From Theileria orientalis strain Shintoku (taxonomy: Eukaryota; Apicomplexa; Aconoidasida; Piroplasmida; Theileriidae): DNA of 64,000 nt. Both the position numbers and the translations under genes were made by a program. The notes under the pieces were generated by a model, which searched no databases, was not told where the DNA came from, and saw only the letters and a list, made by a program, of their open reading frames with translations. This document shows positions 1-11,548 of the stretch, in pieces. The stretch covers positions 186,001-250,000 of the forward strand of contig NC_025261.1 of assembly GCF_000740895.1 (NCBI RefSeq), given 5' to 3'. The first letter of the stretch is position 1, and each line of letters starts with the position of its first letter.

Positions 1-248
1 TGATCGACTTGTGCTCTCGAAACAACATTTCTCCTGCCAGCTTAAAAAACGCCACTGAGTCCGTCTTAAAGTTGAAGCTGTGCAAGAAGCAGCAGTGTTC
101 CAACTGGGAGGCTGAGGAACTAAACAGCGACCAGATCTCCTACGCCTCCACTGACGCTTGGGTTGCCAGGGAAATATTCCTCAGACTAGGTCCATCCAAA
201 CTAAACCGTTTATTTGTCAATAGTGACGGCGATATTGAGACTGAATAG
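1..248 (+). CDS. 3'-5' exonuclease domain protein, C-terminal fragment
   Basis: The last ~80 residues of a DnaQ/RNase D-like (WRN/EXD2 type) 3'-5' exonuclease. The gene enters from the left edge, so its start and its ExoI/ExoII motifs are outside the window. What is visible is a serine/leucine-rich helix, a Trp-containing LCKKQQCSNWEAEELN stretch, and the ExoIII-type motif YASTDAW, with the Tyr and Asp that complete the two-metal active site. This pattern (W...L...Q..YA..DA) is typical of the end of the domain. The protein stops ~20 residues after the domain, so the exonuclease fold is C-terminal with no helicase after it. Substrate (DNA or RNA) cannot be told from this fragment. Confidence 0.8.
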   Translation, partial: IDLCSRNNISPASLKNATESVLKLKLCKKQQCSNWEAEELNSDQISYASTDAWVAREIFLRLGPSKLNRLFVNSDGDIETE

Positions 249-473
249 TCTTTTTTTAAATTATCGTAATTTATGTTCATTAATCTCTTATCAATTACCT
301 GACTGCTTTTTGTTAATTACTTACCTACTGCTCCTTTCCTTTTCACTGTTGTTACTTTCATATCGACTTAAGCTTATTTATTATTTTACGCTCATGTTCC
401 TTCACCAACTTCTTAAAGTATTTCCTACACATTTATTTGTTTATTTATATTTTTTTGTATGTATATTAACTTT

Positions 474-1807
474 TCAGTACCTTCTTGTTATTGGCGATGA
501 CAGGTATGACCTCTTAATTAGTCTCTTAACTTTGTTCATGTGCGACGTGAACTTTTTGTACTTGACCACTGGTGTAAGTCCCGATAGCGACACTTCGTTC
601 AACGACTCTATTACGTATCCGTTTTTACATATGTTCACTGAGTTATACACTACTCCGTTTTCGTTCAGGTACTTCATCACCGATTCTCTGGATTTAAAGA
701 CCTTGAACTTCGGGTCGTACACCAAATACTGCTTCTTCTTCACACTCTTGTGCTTATAGTGTATCATGTAGAGTAGTGACGCCAGCACACTAAAAGTTTA
801 TATAACATTTCTGGTATTTTTACCTTTTTTCATCAGATTTATTTACCAACTCATTTCCTTCTTTCCTTGTCAATGTGTCAATAATCCTTTGGTCATAATG
901 CTTAACGTTGCACTTTTTATCCAAGCTACTTTCTCTCTTTTCTACCGATTCCTCCAATTTACTCTTCAAATGTTCCTCTACGTGTCATCAATTTACTTAT
1001 TCTCCTAACTCACCTATTTGATTCAGGAATGCGTCGACGACACTCTGGTTTGAAGGCATCTGCCATTCGTGGACCACCACGTTAAAATAGTTTTGCAGTT
1101 GTGCCATGTACAACTTTCCGGTGTTTCCGTAAAAAAACAAGTTTACCTTCCTCGCGACCAGCCTCTTCACAAAAATCTCCAGTGTGTTTGGCAGATCATA
1201 GTGTACTATCAGATCAATGTTTGGAATCTTCGTGACCATTCCGTCCGATAACAGCAATATTTTACCACCCTTTCTGTGACACTTGTTACACACTTGTTTT
1301 AAACACACCTGAATACTCTTTTAAATTGCTTCTGATACGCTTTATTTGATGGATACTCCTGAATTCTGCATTTTTTTCAATCATTCCTGGAACTTACATT
1401 TTCGACGATTTTAGGACTTGATTTGCTCTATATCCGTTTGCATATATACACACCTTATAATTCGGCCACTTGTTGAATATATGCGATAGTGATTGGTGCA
1501 ATACATCGAGTTTCACACCTTCGTTTGGAACGAAGATTCCATAGTTCATCACATCTACGAAACACCTTTTTTCCCGAAAGATTCCTCACTTACTTGATTT
1601 GGAAAGTTTTCCACTGGCATCTGAATAAATTGCATGGGTGATAAGTCTATTTTTTGACATACCTATGTGATTTTGTATGGTAAGCTTTGAATAGTCTGTT
1701 CTGGTCTCGTTGAACGTTTTACTTGGACTAAAAAATCCAATTTTTGTTTTAAATCTACTATTATACAATCTAGATAAATTTACTCTAGTCAGTTTCAAAA
1801 AATTCAT
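474..1807 (-). CDS. degenerate DEAD-box-like protein with only a helicase C-terminal (RecA2) region
   Basis: Minus-strand multi-exon gene. The first exon (1807 to ~1586) begins MNFLKLTRVNLSRLYNSRF, basic and hydroxylated, which suggests an organellar transit peptide. Coding continues through ~1540-1400. The exon at 1308-997 carries the recognisable part: KIPNIDLIVHYDLPNTLEIF resembles the DEAD-box motif V/VI region (normally DIP.VDLVVHYDLP..E.YVHR.GR.GR), but the Arg-finger motif VI has decayed to VKRLVARK. A 34-nt intron near 789-822 joins a lysine-rich tail exon ending at 474. I see no Q motif, Walker A or DEAD box between the start and the RecA2 part, and the space is too short for a normal RecA1. 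Exon joints between ~1310 and 1600 are not fully resolved. It could be a catalytically dead helicase relative. Confidence 0.55.
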
Positions 1808-1907
1808 TTTGGTGTTAGATATTTACGCTTTGTAATCCCTACTAATTTATGGGTATGAAATTTATTATTATTTATTTTTTTAATGTACAATATTACTTTG
1901 ATTGACT

Positions 1908-2837
1908 ATGCTTAAATCACACTTAATTAGTGCTGGGTTATCCTTCTCTAATTACATTCAGGGTGCTATTTTGGAGGAGCCCAGGAGCGACTTTACTACA
2001 CAGGATCGTCTCGACGGTAAAAAGGATGAACCTCAGGATAATAAGCCTCCCAATTTATTAAAATCTATTTTCGATTTAGGGAGGCCCTATTTCAGGCTAG
2101 ATTGCTCTGAGCTTAATAACAATATTAAGTGTTTGGTGGTTCCCTTCAAAAAGGTCAGACAGCTGGTTCCTGACCTATACATACCAAGTGTTTCTGCATC
2201 CACCTTCATGATCGCATCTTCAGTTCTACTTTGTATTAAATCTAAGGGCAAATTGACTTTTGGGGACGCTCTTTCTAAGACTTTGACTAAGTTCGTTCTC
2301 GTAAACTTATCTGAGATTTGTTTTCTCAGCTGTTTACTTTATTTCATTTCATATTCTGGAACTCCACAGACAAATGAGGTTAATGTGCAGCACTTCAACC
2401 CTCAGCCTAGTCCCATGGAACTAAATCAGGCCTACGGTTCGTTCAACAACTACTCTCAGGCTTTTCCGACCCCGGTCGGGTTTCAGGCTGCTACGAACTC
2501 TCAAAATTTTGGAAAACAACCGGCAAATACTCACATGAATGCCAATCGGACTCAGACTAACGACAGAATCAGGTTCAGGCTTCCTGATGTGTTGTTTGTG
2601 ATAGGATATAAATACGTTTTAGTAAATTACTTTTTGTTCATAACCACTGTTCTACCGTTTAGTATAAATACGGTCGTCAATATGGTTTACGTGGCTGTTT
2701 GTAGTTTATTCTTTTCGATGAGATCGATTAAGTCGCTGAGGTCGCTTCAATCTAACCGATCGAGCCCCTTACTGTTTATTTTCCCTGTTTTTCAGCCACT
2801 ATTTTTTTACATTCTTCTTCCCTCTCGGAAGTTTTAA
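1908..2837 (+). CDS. YIF1: YIF1 family ER-Golgi transport membrane protein
   Basis: Single-exon gene, ~309 residues from the ATG at 1908. It matches the Yip1-interacting factor (Hrf1/YIF1) family: KCLVVPFKKVR followed by the family signature VPDLYIPSVSA, then hydrophobic helices, GYKYVLVNYF, a Cys/Ser helix ending FFSMRSIKSLRSL, and a final hydrophobic helix containing FQPLFFYILL just before the end. YIF1 proteins form a complex with Yip1 and Ypt/Rab GTPases in ER-to-Golgi vesicle traffic. The unusual part is a ~75-residue Gln/Asn/Pro-rich insertion (about residues 155-230) between the second and third membrane helices, where most relatives have a short loop. It is followed convergently by LSM3, with only ~35 bp between the two stop codons. 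Confidence 0.85.
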   Translation: MLKSHLISAGLSFSNYIQGAILEEPRSDFTTQDRLDGKKDEPQDNKPPNLLKSIFDLGRPYFRLDCSELNNNIKCLVVPFKKVRQLVPDLYIPSVSASTFMIASSVLLCIKSKGKLTFGDALSKTLTKFVLVNLSEICFLSCLLYFISYSGTPQTNEVNVQHFNPQPSPMELNQAYGSFNNYSQAFPTPVGFQAATNSQNFGKQPANTHMNANRTQTNDRIRFRLPDVLFVIGYKYVLVNYFLFITTVLPFSINTVVNMVYVAVCSLFFSMRSIKSLRSLQSNRSSPLLFIFPVFQPLFFYILLPSRKF

Positions 2838-2871
2838 TTTAATACTATATTTTATGCGATACTTATTTTAT

Positions 2872-3265
2872 TCAAGGTTGATGGTGTGACAGTAGAATCA
2901 GGGAATCCCCGCGTACGAAAACGGTGCGGCTGTCTCTCCTCGTAACCTACACAAATTTGGTTAAATAATTAATACCTTATTTGGTTGTTGATTCGTATTC
3001 GGTTCTCCGTCCACTGTAGTGATTGTTTCCGTGACTTCTGATAGTACCATATTGCAGTGATCATCAAAGGCCTGAATATTATTTTAAACCATACACATCC
3101 GTTCGCACACTTACGTGCAACCTCCCGATTAATTCTCTTCCGTTTTTACACTTCAAGTATATCATTTCGTCTAGGTTAAGGCGAATCATATCGAGAGGCT
3201 CTGATAAAAAAATTTATCATTATAACAGTCGGACACTTACCTTGATGGGCCACAGGAGCATCCAT
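2872..3265 (-). CDS. LSM3: U6 snRNA-associated Sm-like protein LSm3
   Basis: Four small exons on the minus strand: 3265-3241, 3200-3115, 3071-2976 and 2946 to ~2872. Introns are 29-43 nt with good GTAAGT-type donors in two cases, and all phases close. The product is ~93 residues, the usual LSm3 size. Sm1 reads [18 protein letters not shown] and [19 protein letters not shown], and Sm2 reads [13 protein letters not shown]. The leading EPLD-IRL-LDE and the FVRGD motif are specific to LSm3 rather than other LSm paralogues. It acts in the LSm2-8 ring on U6 snRNA (splicing) and the LSm1-7 ring (mRNA decay). Too fragmented by introns to appear as one open frame. The exact stop position may be off by a few bases. 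Confidence 0.88.
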
Positions 3266-3403
3266 TGCTTAAACTGTCTAAAATTAATTAAAAATTACTT
3301 GCTCAACAATTCTCCTTAGTTAGAATCGACTAGTATACATCCCCATAAAAAACCATTACGAACTTGTTAACCTGTGAGTTATTTATATTAATAATTCAAT
3401 AAA

Positions 3404-5849
3404 ATGAAAGAATCTGGTTTTTTTGCCTATGATACCATATTGGAAGCTGAAAGATTGGGAAGAAGGCCTTTAGGTAACATCCAGTACTCGAAGCTCAAGG
3501 AAGCAAACTCAAGATCAGGTAATCGTGCCACAAATTAATTTCAATTTCAGACGAGAGCGATGTTTACTGCCCGATAGACGACGACGAGCTATCTCCTGTT
3601 AAAAAGGCCAAAATTCCTGACCATGTTACATCATCGTTAGTCGAAACCATATTCAATTCCTTTTAGGTTTGGATTGTTGGCCGAATCAGCCAAATACTTC
3701 GGGGATAAACCGCACCTGGGAGTTCGAGAGAAGATTCCGCTGCCTGAAGGAGGTTTTAAATTCGGGGAGTACGTTTTCACTTCGTACAACGAGAGTTTGA
3801 GGCTCGCGAAGATCATAGGAACGGCGCTCACGAAGGAGAACCTGGTTCCGGAGTTCAGAGTCGATAATTGTAAAATAGTCAAAAAAGCCCGCTTCCTGGG
3901 CATATGGTCCATGAACTGCCCGTACTGGCTGCTTACAGACTACGCCTGCACAGGGTACGGAATCGTCACAGTTCCGATCTACGAGACCCTGGGAGACGAC
4001 GCACTCTTTAAAATCATGAGCACAACTAAAATGCAGACAGTGTGCATCGACTCGAACAAGCTGAATAACCTGGAGCACCTGTACAAGGAGATGAAGCACC
4101 TTAAGACGGTCATCGTATTTGACACGCTGACCGAAGAGGACAAGCAAAGACTAGTAAACATGAATGTAAACTATTACTTTATGGACGACTTAATTGAAAA
4201 GTATAAGAATGATATCCTTGACCCGCCGCCGAGTAAGAGAACCGATATTTGTACCATTATTTACACGTCTGGCACATCAGGCACGCCTAAAGGAGCAGTG
4301 TACGACAATTTTGGAATCATAGCCCTCGTAGAGAGGCTGTTGAACGTGCAAAATAGATGTAAACTTAGAGTAGGCTCGTCTATTCTGAGTTTTTTACCGC
4401 TTTCCCACGTCTATGAGCGGTTTATAGAGCACCTAATATGCGCACTCTCAGGAACCATAGGCTACTACTCAGGAAACATTAAAAACATACTGGAAGATTT
4501 GGATAAGCTGAAGCCAAATTTTCTTGTGGCTGTTCCCAGAGTATTCACGAGGATTTTAGCAAGAGTAAGTTAACGGTACTTATTTAGGGTCACCTATACT
4601 AGGATATTGCCTTTAGAATTGGTGTTAGAACTGATATGTTAGCTAGATAGGGTAGTGGTAACACGGGTTGTTCATGACGATTGATTACGGATTTTTACGT
4701 ATTATCATTCAGGTCAGGGGTCAGATCGACAGCAAGCCAGCGTTCATTAGAAAATTAGTCTATTTCTTTGTTGATCGCAAGAAGAAGATATTTAAAAAGA
4801 GGCCAGAGTCGCCGGACCACGCGATCTACGACATTCTGCTGAAGAAGATAAAGAAAAAGTTCGGAGGAAACTTTGAGATCATGGTGCTGGGAAGCGCCTC
4901 AATGACCGAAGGAGACGTCTACGATATGCAGGCGTACATGTCGTCGCCACTCGCAGAGGGTTGGGGAACGACTGAGTTGGGAGTGGCGGTGCTGCAGGAC
5001 TTCAGGGACACGCTGAAGGGCACCATCGGAGGCCCGCTCTACTCCGTGGACTTCAAGATCAGGTCGATCGAGGAGCTCGGCTACGACGCCAGAGGCACCC
5101 CGCCGAGAGGGGAGCTGATGGTCAGAGCTCCAGGCATCATGTTGGGGTATTTTGCCGAGGAGGCGCTGACCAACGAAGTGCTGGACGAGGACGGCTGGTA
5201 CAGAACAGGCGACGTCGTGGAACTTCTGCCAAACATGGGAGTTAAGATACTGGATCGCGCTCGCAACTTTTTCAAGATTTCACAGGTAACTGCCGCTATA
5301 CAACTAACATTTGATACTAGCTACCATATTAACTAGTACACACTACCATATTAACTAGTACACACTACCATGTTGACTTGTGCATTTTGCACGGTTATTT
5401 AAGGGTTACAAATAGACCTTCACAACCATATTTAGGGCGAGTACATTGCGCCGGACAAGTTGGAGAACGCCTACGTCAACGCCAAGTTGGTGGAGCAGGT
5501 CTACGTCCACGGCGAGTCCACGGAGGCGCACCTGGTCGGGATCGTCGTGGTCTCCAAGGAGGAGGTTGAGAAGTGGGCGCAGCAGAACGGACTCGGCGAC
5601 AAGAGCGTCTCGGAGCTGCTGGCGAACCAGAAGCTCTACAACACCATCAAGGACGACTTCGAGAGGATTGCAAAGTCGCAGCACTTCAACTCGCTGGAGC
5701 GCCTCAGGGTCTTCACTCTCATTGACACGCCGTTCACAGTCGAGAACGAGATGCTCACTCCCACCTTCAAGTCTGTGAGGAACAAGATCAGGAGCCACTA
5801 CTCTCAGGTGCTCAAGAACTTGTACCTCAACGCAAGGGCAGACCAGTAG
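3404..5849 (+). CDS. long-chain acyl-CoA synthetase
   Basis: Five exons (3404-3518, 3551-3635, 3667-4564, 4713-5285, 5436-5849) give ~694 residues, typical for ACSL enzymes. The enzyme activates fatty acids to acyl-CoA with ATP via an acyl-AMP intermediate. Motifs in order: GIWSMNCPYW (~140), the AMP-binding P-loop TIIYTSGTSGTPKGA (~265), FLPLSHVYER, the linker-side GWGTTELGVAV, WYRTGDVVEL (~527) and GEYIAPDKLENAY near the C-terminal lid. All adenylate-forming landmarks are present, so it should be active. There is no obvious signal peptide; a ~60-residue hydrophilic N-terminus precedes the domain. Intron 4 contains a 22-bp tandem repeat. Coding GC is far above the flanking DNA. It ends convergently with the gene at 6078. 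Confidence 0.92.
5321..5386. repeat. 22-bp tandem repeat in an intron
   Basis: Three head-to-tail copies of a 22-bp unit beginning CTACCATATTAACTAGTACA lie inside intron 4 of the acyl-CoA synthetase gene. Copies one and two are identical; the third has diverged. Nothing indicates a coding role. Confidence 0.85.
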
Positions 5850-6077
5850 CCACTTTCACGACTCGCCCTGCACTTGTATTGTCAATATTTTGCGCCACTG
5901 TTATACGTGTCCAATAGTATGTCACCGGTTAGTTGTTAACGAGTGTATTTGCGTAAATGTAGAGTGTGTTCGTGTGATTTTACTGTGTACTTGTGCAAAT
6001 GTACTAATAAATGTAACTAATAATGTGCTTGTGTAAATGTAACTACTGGTGCAAGCTGAACAGACATAGTTCGTGGG

Positions 6078-8227
6078 CTACTTTGCCGTTGGCCACTGCC
6101 TCGACACAAAGGCGGCCAAGTCTGATAAAATCTTGCTCTTGTACATGCGATTTAACGTTTGGTATATCAGCTGCAGCTCCCAGCCGCCCAGCGCAGCTCC
6201 CCGGAGCATTTTCGACAGAAGCGGCTCGCAGCTCCGGCTCGGGGCCACGGTCTCGTTCCTCCCGAACGGCGTAGTGCCCGAGGCCTCGATGAACGCGAAC
6301 AGGTAAAGCGCGAAGCAGGTCAGCGCCTGCGTCATCCCGCACTTGCACTGGCAGCTCGCTAGCAGCGACTCGTAGAACTCGTCGTCAGGCTTCTTGAGCT
6401 CGAACAGGTCCTCAGCCGCCTTCAGCTGGTGGAAGGGGTTCTCAGCCTCCCTCAGCGTGAAAAAGGCGGCGTTCGGCGGCATGTTCGGCCTCTGCGTCTC
6501 CACGTACTCCAGAAAAAGCTCCAGGTCCGCCCCCTTCGAGATCAGGAGAACGAGGACGTGGAACAGGCTCTTGTTGGCCAGGCCGTAGCTCACTTCCAGC
6601 ATCGGGCCCTTCATCAGGCACTCGTAGGTCATTTCCTCGTTCGCTCCGAGCGTGGCGAGGCAAAACGCCAGCTCCTTCGGACTCTCCACCGCCTCCTCGA
6701 GCTCTATCTTCGTGTCCTCGTCGAGCAGCAGCCTGTAGATCCCCCCCTCTCCGTTCACCACGTTCACCAGCGCCAGCTTCTCCTGGTCCATGAACTGGTG
6801 TTCGAGCGAGTACGACAGTATTGGCAGTCTTCCGCACTCCAGCTCCCTCGTTTCACTTGTTTTCAGGTTGTGGACTATGAAGGTCGACTCACTGAATCCC
6901 GTCAGCAGCTCATTTTCCCTTCTTCCTGTCATTCTGAAGTACTTTAAGGACTCAACTACCCTTTCGGTCCTGTACATGCTCTTCGTCTCACTTACTTTCA
7001 CGTTTACCACTTTCAAAAGGCCGCCTTCCCGTTTCAGGCCGAACTGCGCGTTAAACTTCTTTATTCCTCCTCTGTCTGCGAAGTATACTTGGTAATTCAA
7101 CTTGTTCCTGCACACTGCCACCACTGAGCTGCACACATTAACTCTTACTGCTGCCACTGTTTTGCAGCTAAGCATGGGTTTCAGCTTCACCTTCGAGTTC
7201 ACTGGGAATACGTCCTTGCACTTGTTTATGTCGAATGCGTCCAGGTCGTAGTAGTCCTTGTTCATTGCGCTGAACCCTGCCATTCCCAGCACAGTTTCCG
7301 CCACCTTCTTCCTCCTCTTCGGCGGCTCCTCCTCCTCCTCCTCTTCCTCCTCGTCCTCTTGGCCTACTTCTGTTACTTTCTTCGGCCTTGTTGAGCGTCT
7401 CCTTTTCACATCCTTTGCCTCCTCCCTCACTTCCTCCTTCATGATCTCACTCGACACCCACACCAGCAGTATGTGCTCTTCCACGTTCAGCACGCACAGG
7501 AACCCCTGCTCCTTGCTCTCAGGATCCTCCACGAAGCAGCAGGACGTAAGTCCCGTGGTCACCAGGTTAAAGAGCACTCTCTTCTTCGACTCTTCCTTGT
7601 CTGCTTTGCTTCCCCAAACCTCGACATCCATGTTTCCAACTTCATTTATTAACGAATTTGACAGATTCAGTATGTTCTAATTGTTTAATGTTATTTGTGC
7701 ACGCTCTTACCTCCAGTTTATACAAATCCGTTCCTTTTTCCTCCTGACTCGGCATCCACAGGTTAATCGAGTTATCTATTGTTACTGTACAGAGCAAACA
7801 CACTCCTTTTCCTTCGTTTATTTTACACTTTGGTGTCCAGCAGATCCATATGAGCCTGTTTATCATTTTCGGCTGGATTCCAACGTACCTTGAGATTTCC
7901 ATCACAGCATAGGTACACATCACTCTCTGAACACATGGTTTTTATTTTTCCTTAGCCTCGACTTACCTGCAGGTCTTCGTAGTACGTTTTTTGTTTTTCG
8001 TCCAGTTTCAGCTGATTGAATTCGGTCTGCTCATTTTTTGGGAATGAGACTGTGTTTGCTTTACAGGTCAGTTTTATTTCATTTTTTTCGTGCTTGAACG
8101 TGTACAGTCTGTCTATCAGTGCCACTGCTATTTGGTTGTCCGACGACGTTGCCAGAATGCTTCGCCTCGGCAGGCTTTGGATATTGTGTGTTATTGACGC
8201 GTCTTCCAGGCGAAAGACGACTGGCAT
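6078..8227 (-). CDS. beta-propeller-like nuclear protein, possible TFIIIC90-type subunit
   Basis: Three exons (8227-7967, 7926-7711, 7676-6078) give ~691 residues with all phases closing. The N-terminal ~300 residues alternate short hydrophobic strands in a WD40-like way. RLIWICWTPK and VCLLCTVTIDNSINLW resemble the 'W-SP...CLLA-LT-DN' blades of the TFIIIC delta/90-kDa subunit, and LTSCCFVEDPESKEQGFLCV looks like a further blade. An Asp/Glu run followed by PPKRRKK (possible NLS) lies in the middle. The C-terminal third is helical and encoded by GC-rich DNA. Family placement is by pattern only; another WD40-like protein is equally possible. Its start lies 30 bp after the stop of the upstream same-strand gene. 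Confidence 0.7.
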
Positions 8228-8257
8228 TATTCTAGTGTGTATATATTTTACATCAGA

Positions 8258-11200
8258 TTAGTTACGCAGCCTCGATAGTAGCAGTTCCTTGAGTGAGTTA
8301 ACCCTACTTGGCGTTGGCGGCTTCCTCTTCTTCTTCGGAGCCTCCGGCCCTTCTTGACTCTCCGCCTCTACATTTATTTTATTTATTTTTTTACGCTTTA
8401 CTTACCGTTTGCTTTCGTGTTTTGCATCTTTGCCAGCGAGTTCAGCACTGCTGCCTTCCTCTTCGGCGACCCCTTCACCTCCTTCGTTTTCCCTGCTCCT
8501 TCTGCTCCTAACGACTTCGGCCCTTCTGGCCCTTCTGTCTGTGCTCCTTTCTTCGTGCTCTTCTGCTTCGGTCCCTCCAGTATCACCACTCCTGGTGCCG
8601 CCTTCGTGTGTGAGTTGTCGAACAGCAGCAGCGGCTTTTTGTTTTTCTTTTCGTACAGGTCCTCCACCTTCAGTTCATTTTGCAGTTTGATCACCACCAC
8701 CTTCGCCACTTCTATCGGTATGTTTACCTTAACTTCGTAGAGCTCCTGCAGTACGATACTCATCAGCTCCGACACTTTCTTGTACGTCTGTTCGAACGGG
8801 TTATTTGTCAGTCCTAGGTGTTCTATCACGTGTTTAAATTGCTTCGTTTGCAACTTATTTGCCACTGAGATTGCCAGATTACTTACTTGTATGAACGCTA
8901 TTACTTCTGAGCCTGCTACCTTGAACACTTTATGTACGTCCTTCACTCTGTTCATTATCTTCGACTGTTTCAGTATCGTTTCCAGGTCTTCTTCCTTCGT
9001 CGTCGCCGTCGTCACTGTCGTGACTGTGCTTTGTGAATTTACTTTCTTTGGTGTCTTAATTGTCTGGCTTTCCGATTCATTTATCGTTTCCTTTTCTCCT
9101 TTACTCTCCTTCACATCCACTCCTTGGCTTCCTTCTCCTACTTCCACTGTTTCTTCACTTTTCTCGTTGACGTTCATATGTTCTTTATTTGCTTTACTGT
9201 TTCTTCTACTTCGTGTCTTAGGTCTACTTGTCACTTCATTTTCAGCTGCTGGTGATCCACTATTCGTCTCCGGCTCCTTTGTTTTACTTTTCTTTCCATG
9301 TCCACTCTTATCTGTTTTTTCATCTAAGCAACTATCGTTTACTTCTTCGGGTTCGTCCATCATTCTCGTTGGTGTGTAACTTCTATGTATTCGTCCGCTG
9401 GCTATCAGAAACCCTGGCGTGTGTGGTGTTATGTATTCCAGTTCCTCCAGTTCCAGTTGCGGGATTTCCACTTGGCTCACTTGCTGCTTTTTGCTTTTCG
9501 GTTTACGAGCTTCTGCCTTTGCAACACCAGCCTTTACAGCATCCTTAGTTCCTGCCTTTGTGACATCCTTAGTGACTTCCGTCTTAGGACCATTGGCCTT
9601 CGTAACTTCTTCCTTATGAAAAACAGCCTTAGGCGTTCCCACTTCCTGCGCTTCCACGTCAATCATTTCAGCGTTCTGCGATTCCGGTTCCTTTACCTCC
9701 GGGGTTTTGCTTCCTGGGTCCAGGCCCATGAACTCCTCGTGGTCCTCTCTGTTCGAGTCCAGGCTTATTTCTATGAGGGACTTCTTCTGGGCCGCCTCCG
9801 CTCCCTCCTTGCTCGACGACTTCGTGCTCTTGTGGCCGTTCAGGTCTCTGTGCTCCTTCAGCAGCTTCTTTATGATCCCTGTCGACTTAGACAGTGACTT
9901 TGTCGACTCTGAGAGCAGCGATATCATAATTTCCAGCTTCTTCGGCTTCATTGCCTGCAACTTCGCTGTCAGCTTCCCCTTCAGCTTCCCAGAGTACTCG
10001 TTCACCAGCCTCTCGTTGTTCGCCACTACTATTGTGAACCTACAGTTTTATAATTTAAGGCCATGCTTACCATTCGCAGTGTATTTCGTACGGCGAGCAT
10101 GCGTTCGTCGTTGCTGTGATCGACTTCACTATCCAGCGCAGTATCTTTCCGTTTACGTCCACTACCCTGTATGGGAGCATACAGTTAAGGCCTCTCCTCT
10201 TAATGCCTTCGCTAAAGTCCTCTCCTCCTGACACCTTAGTCTTCAATGACTTGTCAGACTCCTCCCTTGCCACACTTTCCTGCAACTTCGACTCCGATTC
10301 CTCTCGAGTCTCCTCTTTATTGTCCACTTCGTTTTCTCCCACTTCGTTTTGCTTCGTCTTCTTTTGCTTCTTTTTTGTTCCCACTCTATTCAATTCCTGC
10401 ATTTTATTCAATTTTTTAAATATTGATTCCAATAATTCTTTTATTTTTAATCTTAATATCTTTTCTGTTATTGGTTCTGTTATTTTTTTCGATGTGTTTT
10501 CAAATTCGTTAAATATCGTTATAAACTGCTTCGGTATCTTCGAGTGATATTCTCTCCATCCCGTTGGGTCAAAAAACAGTTTATGCTCTCCTTCTGACTT
10601 ATCTCTTTTTCTTTCGTGTTTTTCAAACTCTCTGTAGTACTCCGACACAAAATCTTCTGGCTCCACGTTTGTCGAGTCCATTTCCTCTTCGTCTTCGCTC
10701 CAATCTGAGAACTCTCTTTCCATTGCTCTCTGTAGCAGTATGTCGCTTTTACTCATTTTTAGTTCCGATAGCATTGCGCTATCGTCGAAGAACGGGTCAT
10801 CCATGTCGTAGTGCATATCGTCTCCTCCTTTTTTCAGGTAACTCGTCGGGTCTCCTACTATTCCCTGTATGTTTAGTCTATCTGTTATTGATCTTATACA
10901 TCGCAGCAAAGGGTCGTTTGGTCTATTTTTAAGCCATATTACGTCGTCCAGGTTCTCCTCTATTGGTCCTTGTTTTTGTGACTCTGGGAATCCTATCACT
11001 TGCTTATTGTCCAGGCTCAGTTGTGACTGGTGGTCTCCGTTAAGATCTCCTGCCGCCTTCGGGAACTTGTACAGTTCCGGGTACAACTCCTCCGTTTTCA
11101 CTCTCGTGCTCTCCAGGTACGACTCTTCGTATATGAAGTTTTTCTCGTCGCCGTACTTTTTGACACACTCGGAGTAGAAGTCCACTATCATTGGGATTGC

Positions 11201-11548
11201 GATTTTATTTCCTCCTTTTTCCAGCAGTTTCGTCTTCAACTTCAGATCCACGTATACACCTGTTACACATTTGTATAAATTTACCTTATATATCTATTTG
11301 GTACCTGGCATATATTTTTGAACCGATGGTTCTTCGTAATTGTCCTCTTCATCTGACAAATCTTGTTCGATTAAATCCTCATCTTCTTTTGTCTGTTTTC
11401 CTCTGGTGTTTAATTTTACAGATGTTTCATTTTGGGAATTTTCACGATTTTTTGTTTGTGAATTACTGGATTCCTTCATAATTTGTTTATTATCGCCCTT
11501 TTTATCACCCTTTTGGTGGTCTACACTTGCTTCTGAATTATTATACAT
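8258..11548 (-). CDS. HPC2/ubinuclein-like chromatin protein (HIRA complex type)
   Basis: Four exons (11548-11305, 11259-10071, 10039-8406, 8367-8258) give ~1058 residues, phases closing throughout. The N-terminus is acidic and Ser-rich. Around residue 215-240 the segment HYDMDDPFFDDSAMLSE matches the core of the Hpc2-related (HUN/HRD) domain, normally YD..DPFIDDSE, which binds the HIRA histone-H3.3 chaperone. Charged low-complexity regions follow (Lys/Glu/Ser), then a globular-looking stretch near the C-terminus (VHKVFKVAGSEVIAFIQV...). The last exon encodes PKKKRKPPTP, a textbook SV40-type nuclear localisation signal. So a nuclear histone-chaperone subunit is likely, but the HUN call rests on one motif. 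Confidence 0.75.

Noticed and set aside
214..759. Long plus-strand open frame after the exonuclease stop
   Set aside because: Leu/Phe/Tyr-rich composition and antisense to the tail exon of the minus-strand helicase-like gene; a by-product of AT-rich DNA.
8220..8270. Fusion of the HPC2-like and propeller genes by splicing
   Set aside because: The available GT-AG pair joins to an immediate TAA in the carried phase, so two separate proteins are the better model.
6399..10231. Several plus-strand frames of 100-200 codons
   Set aside because: All are antisense to the two large minus-strand genes and have no domain features; they are shadows of GC-rich or Lys/Glu-rich coding DNA.
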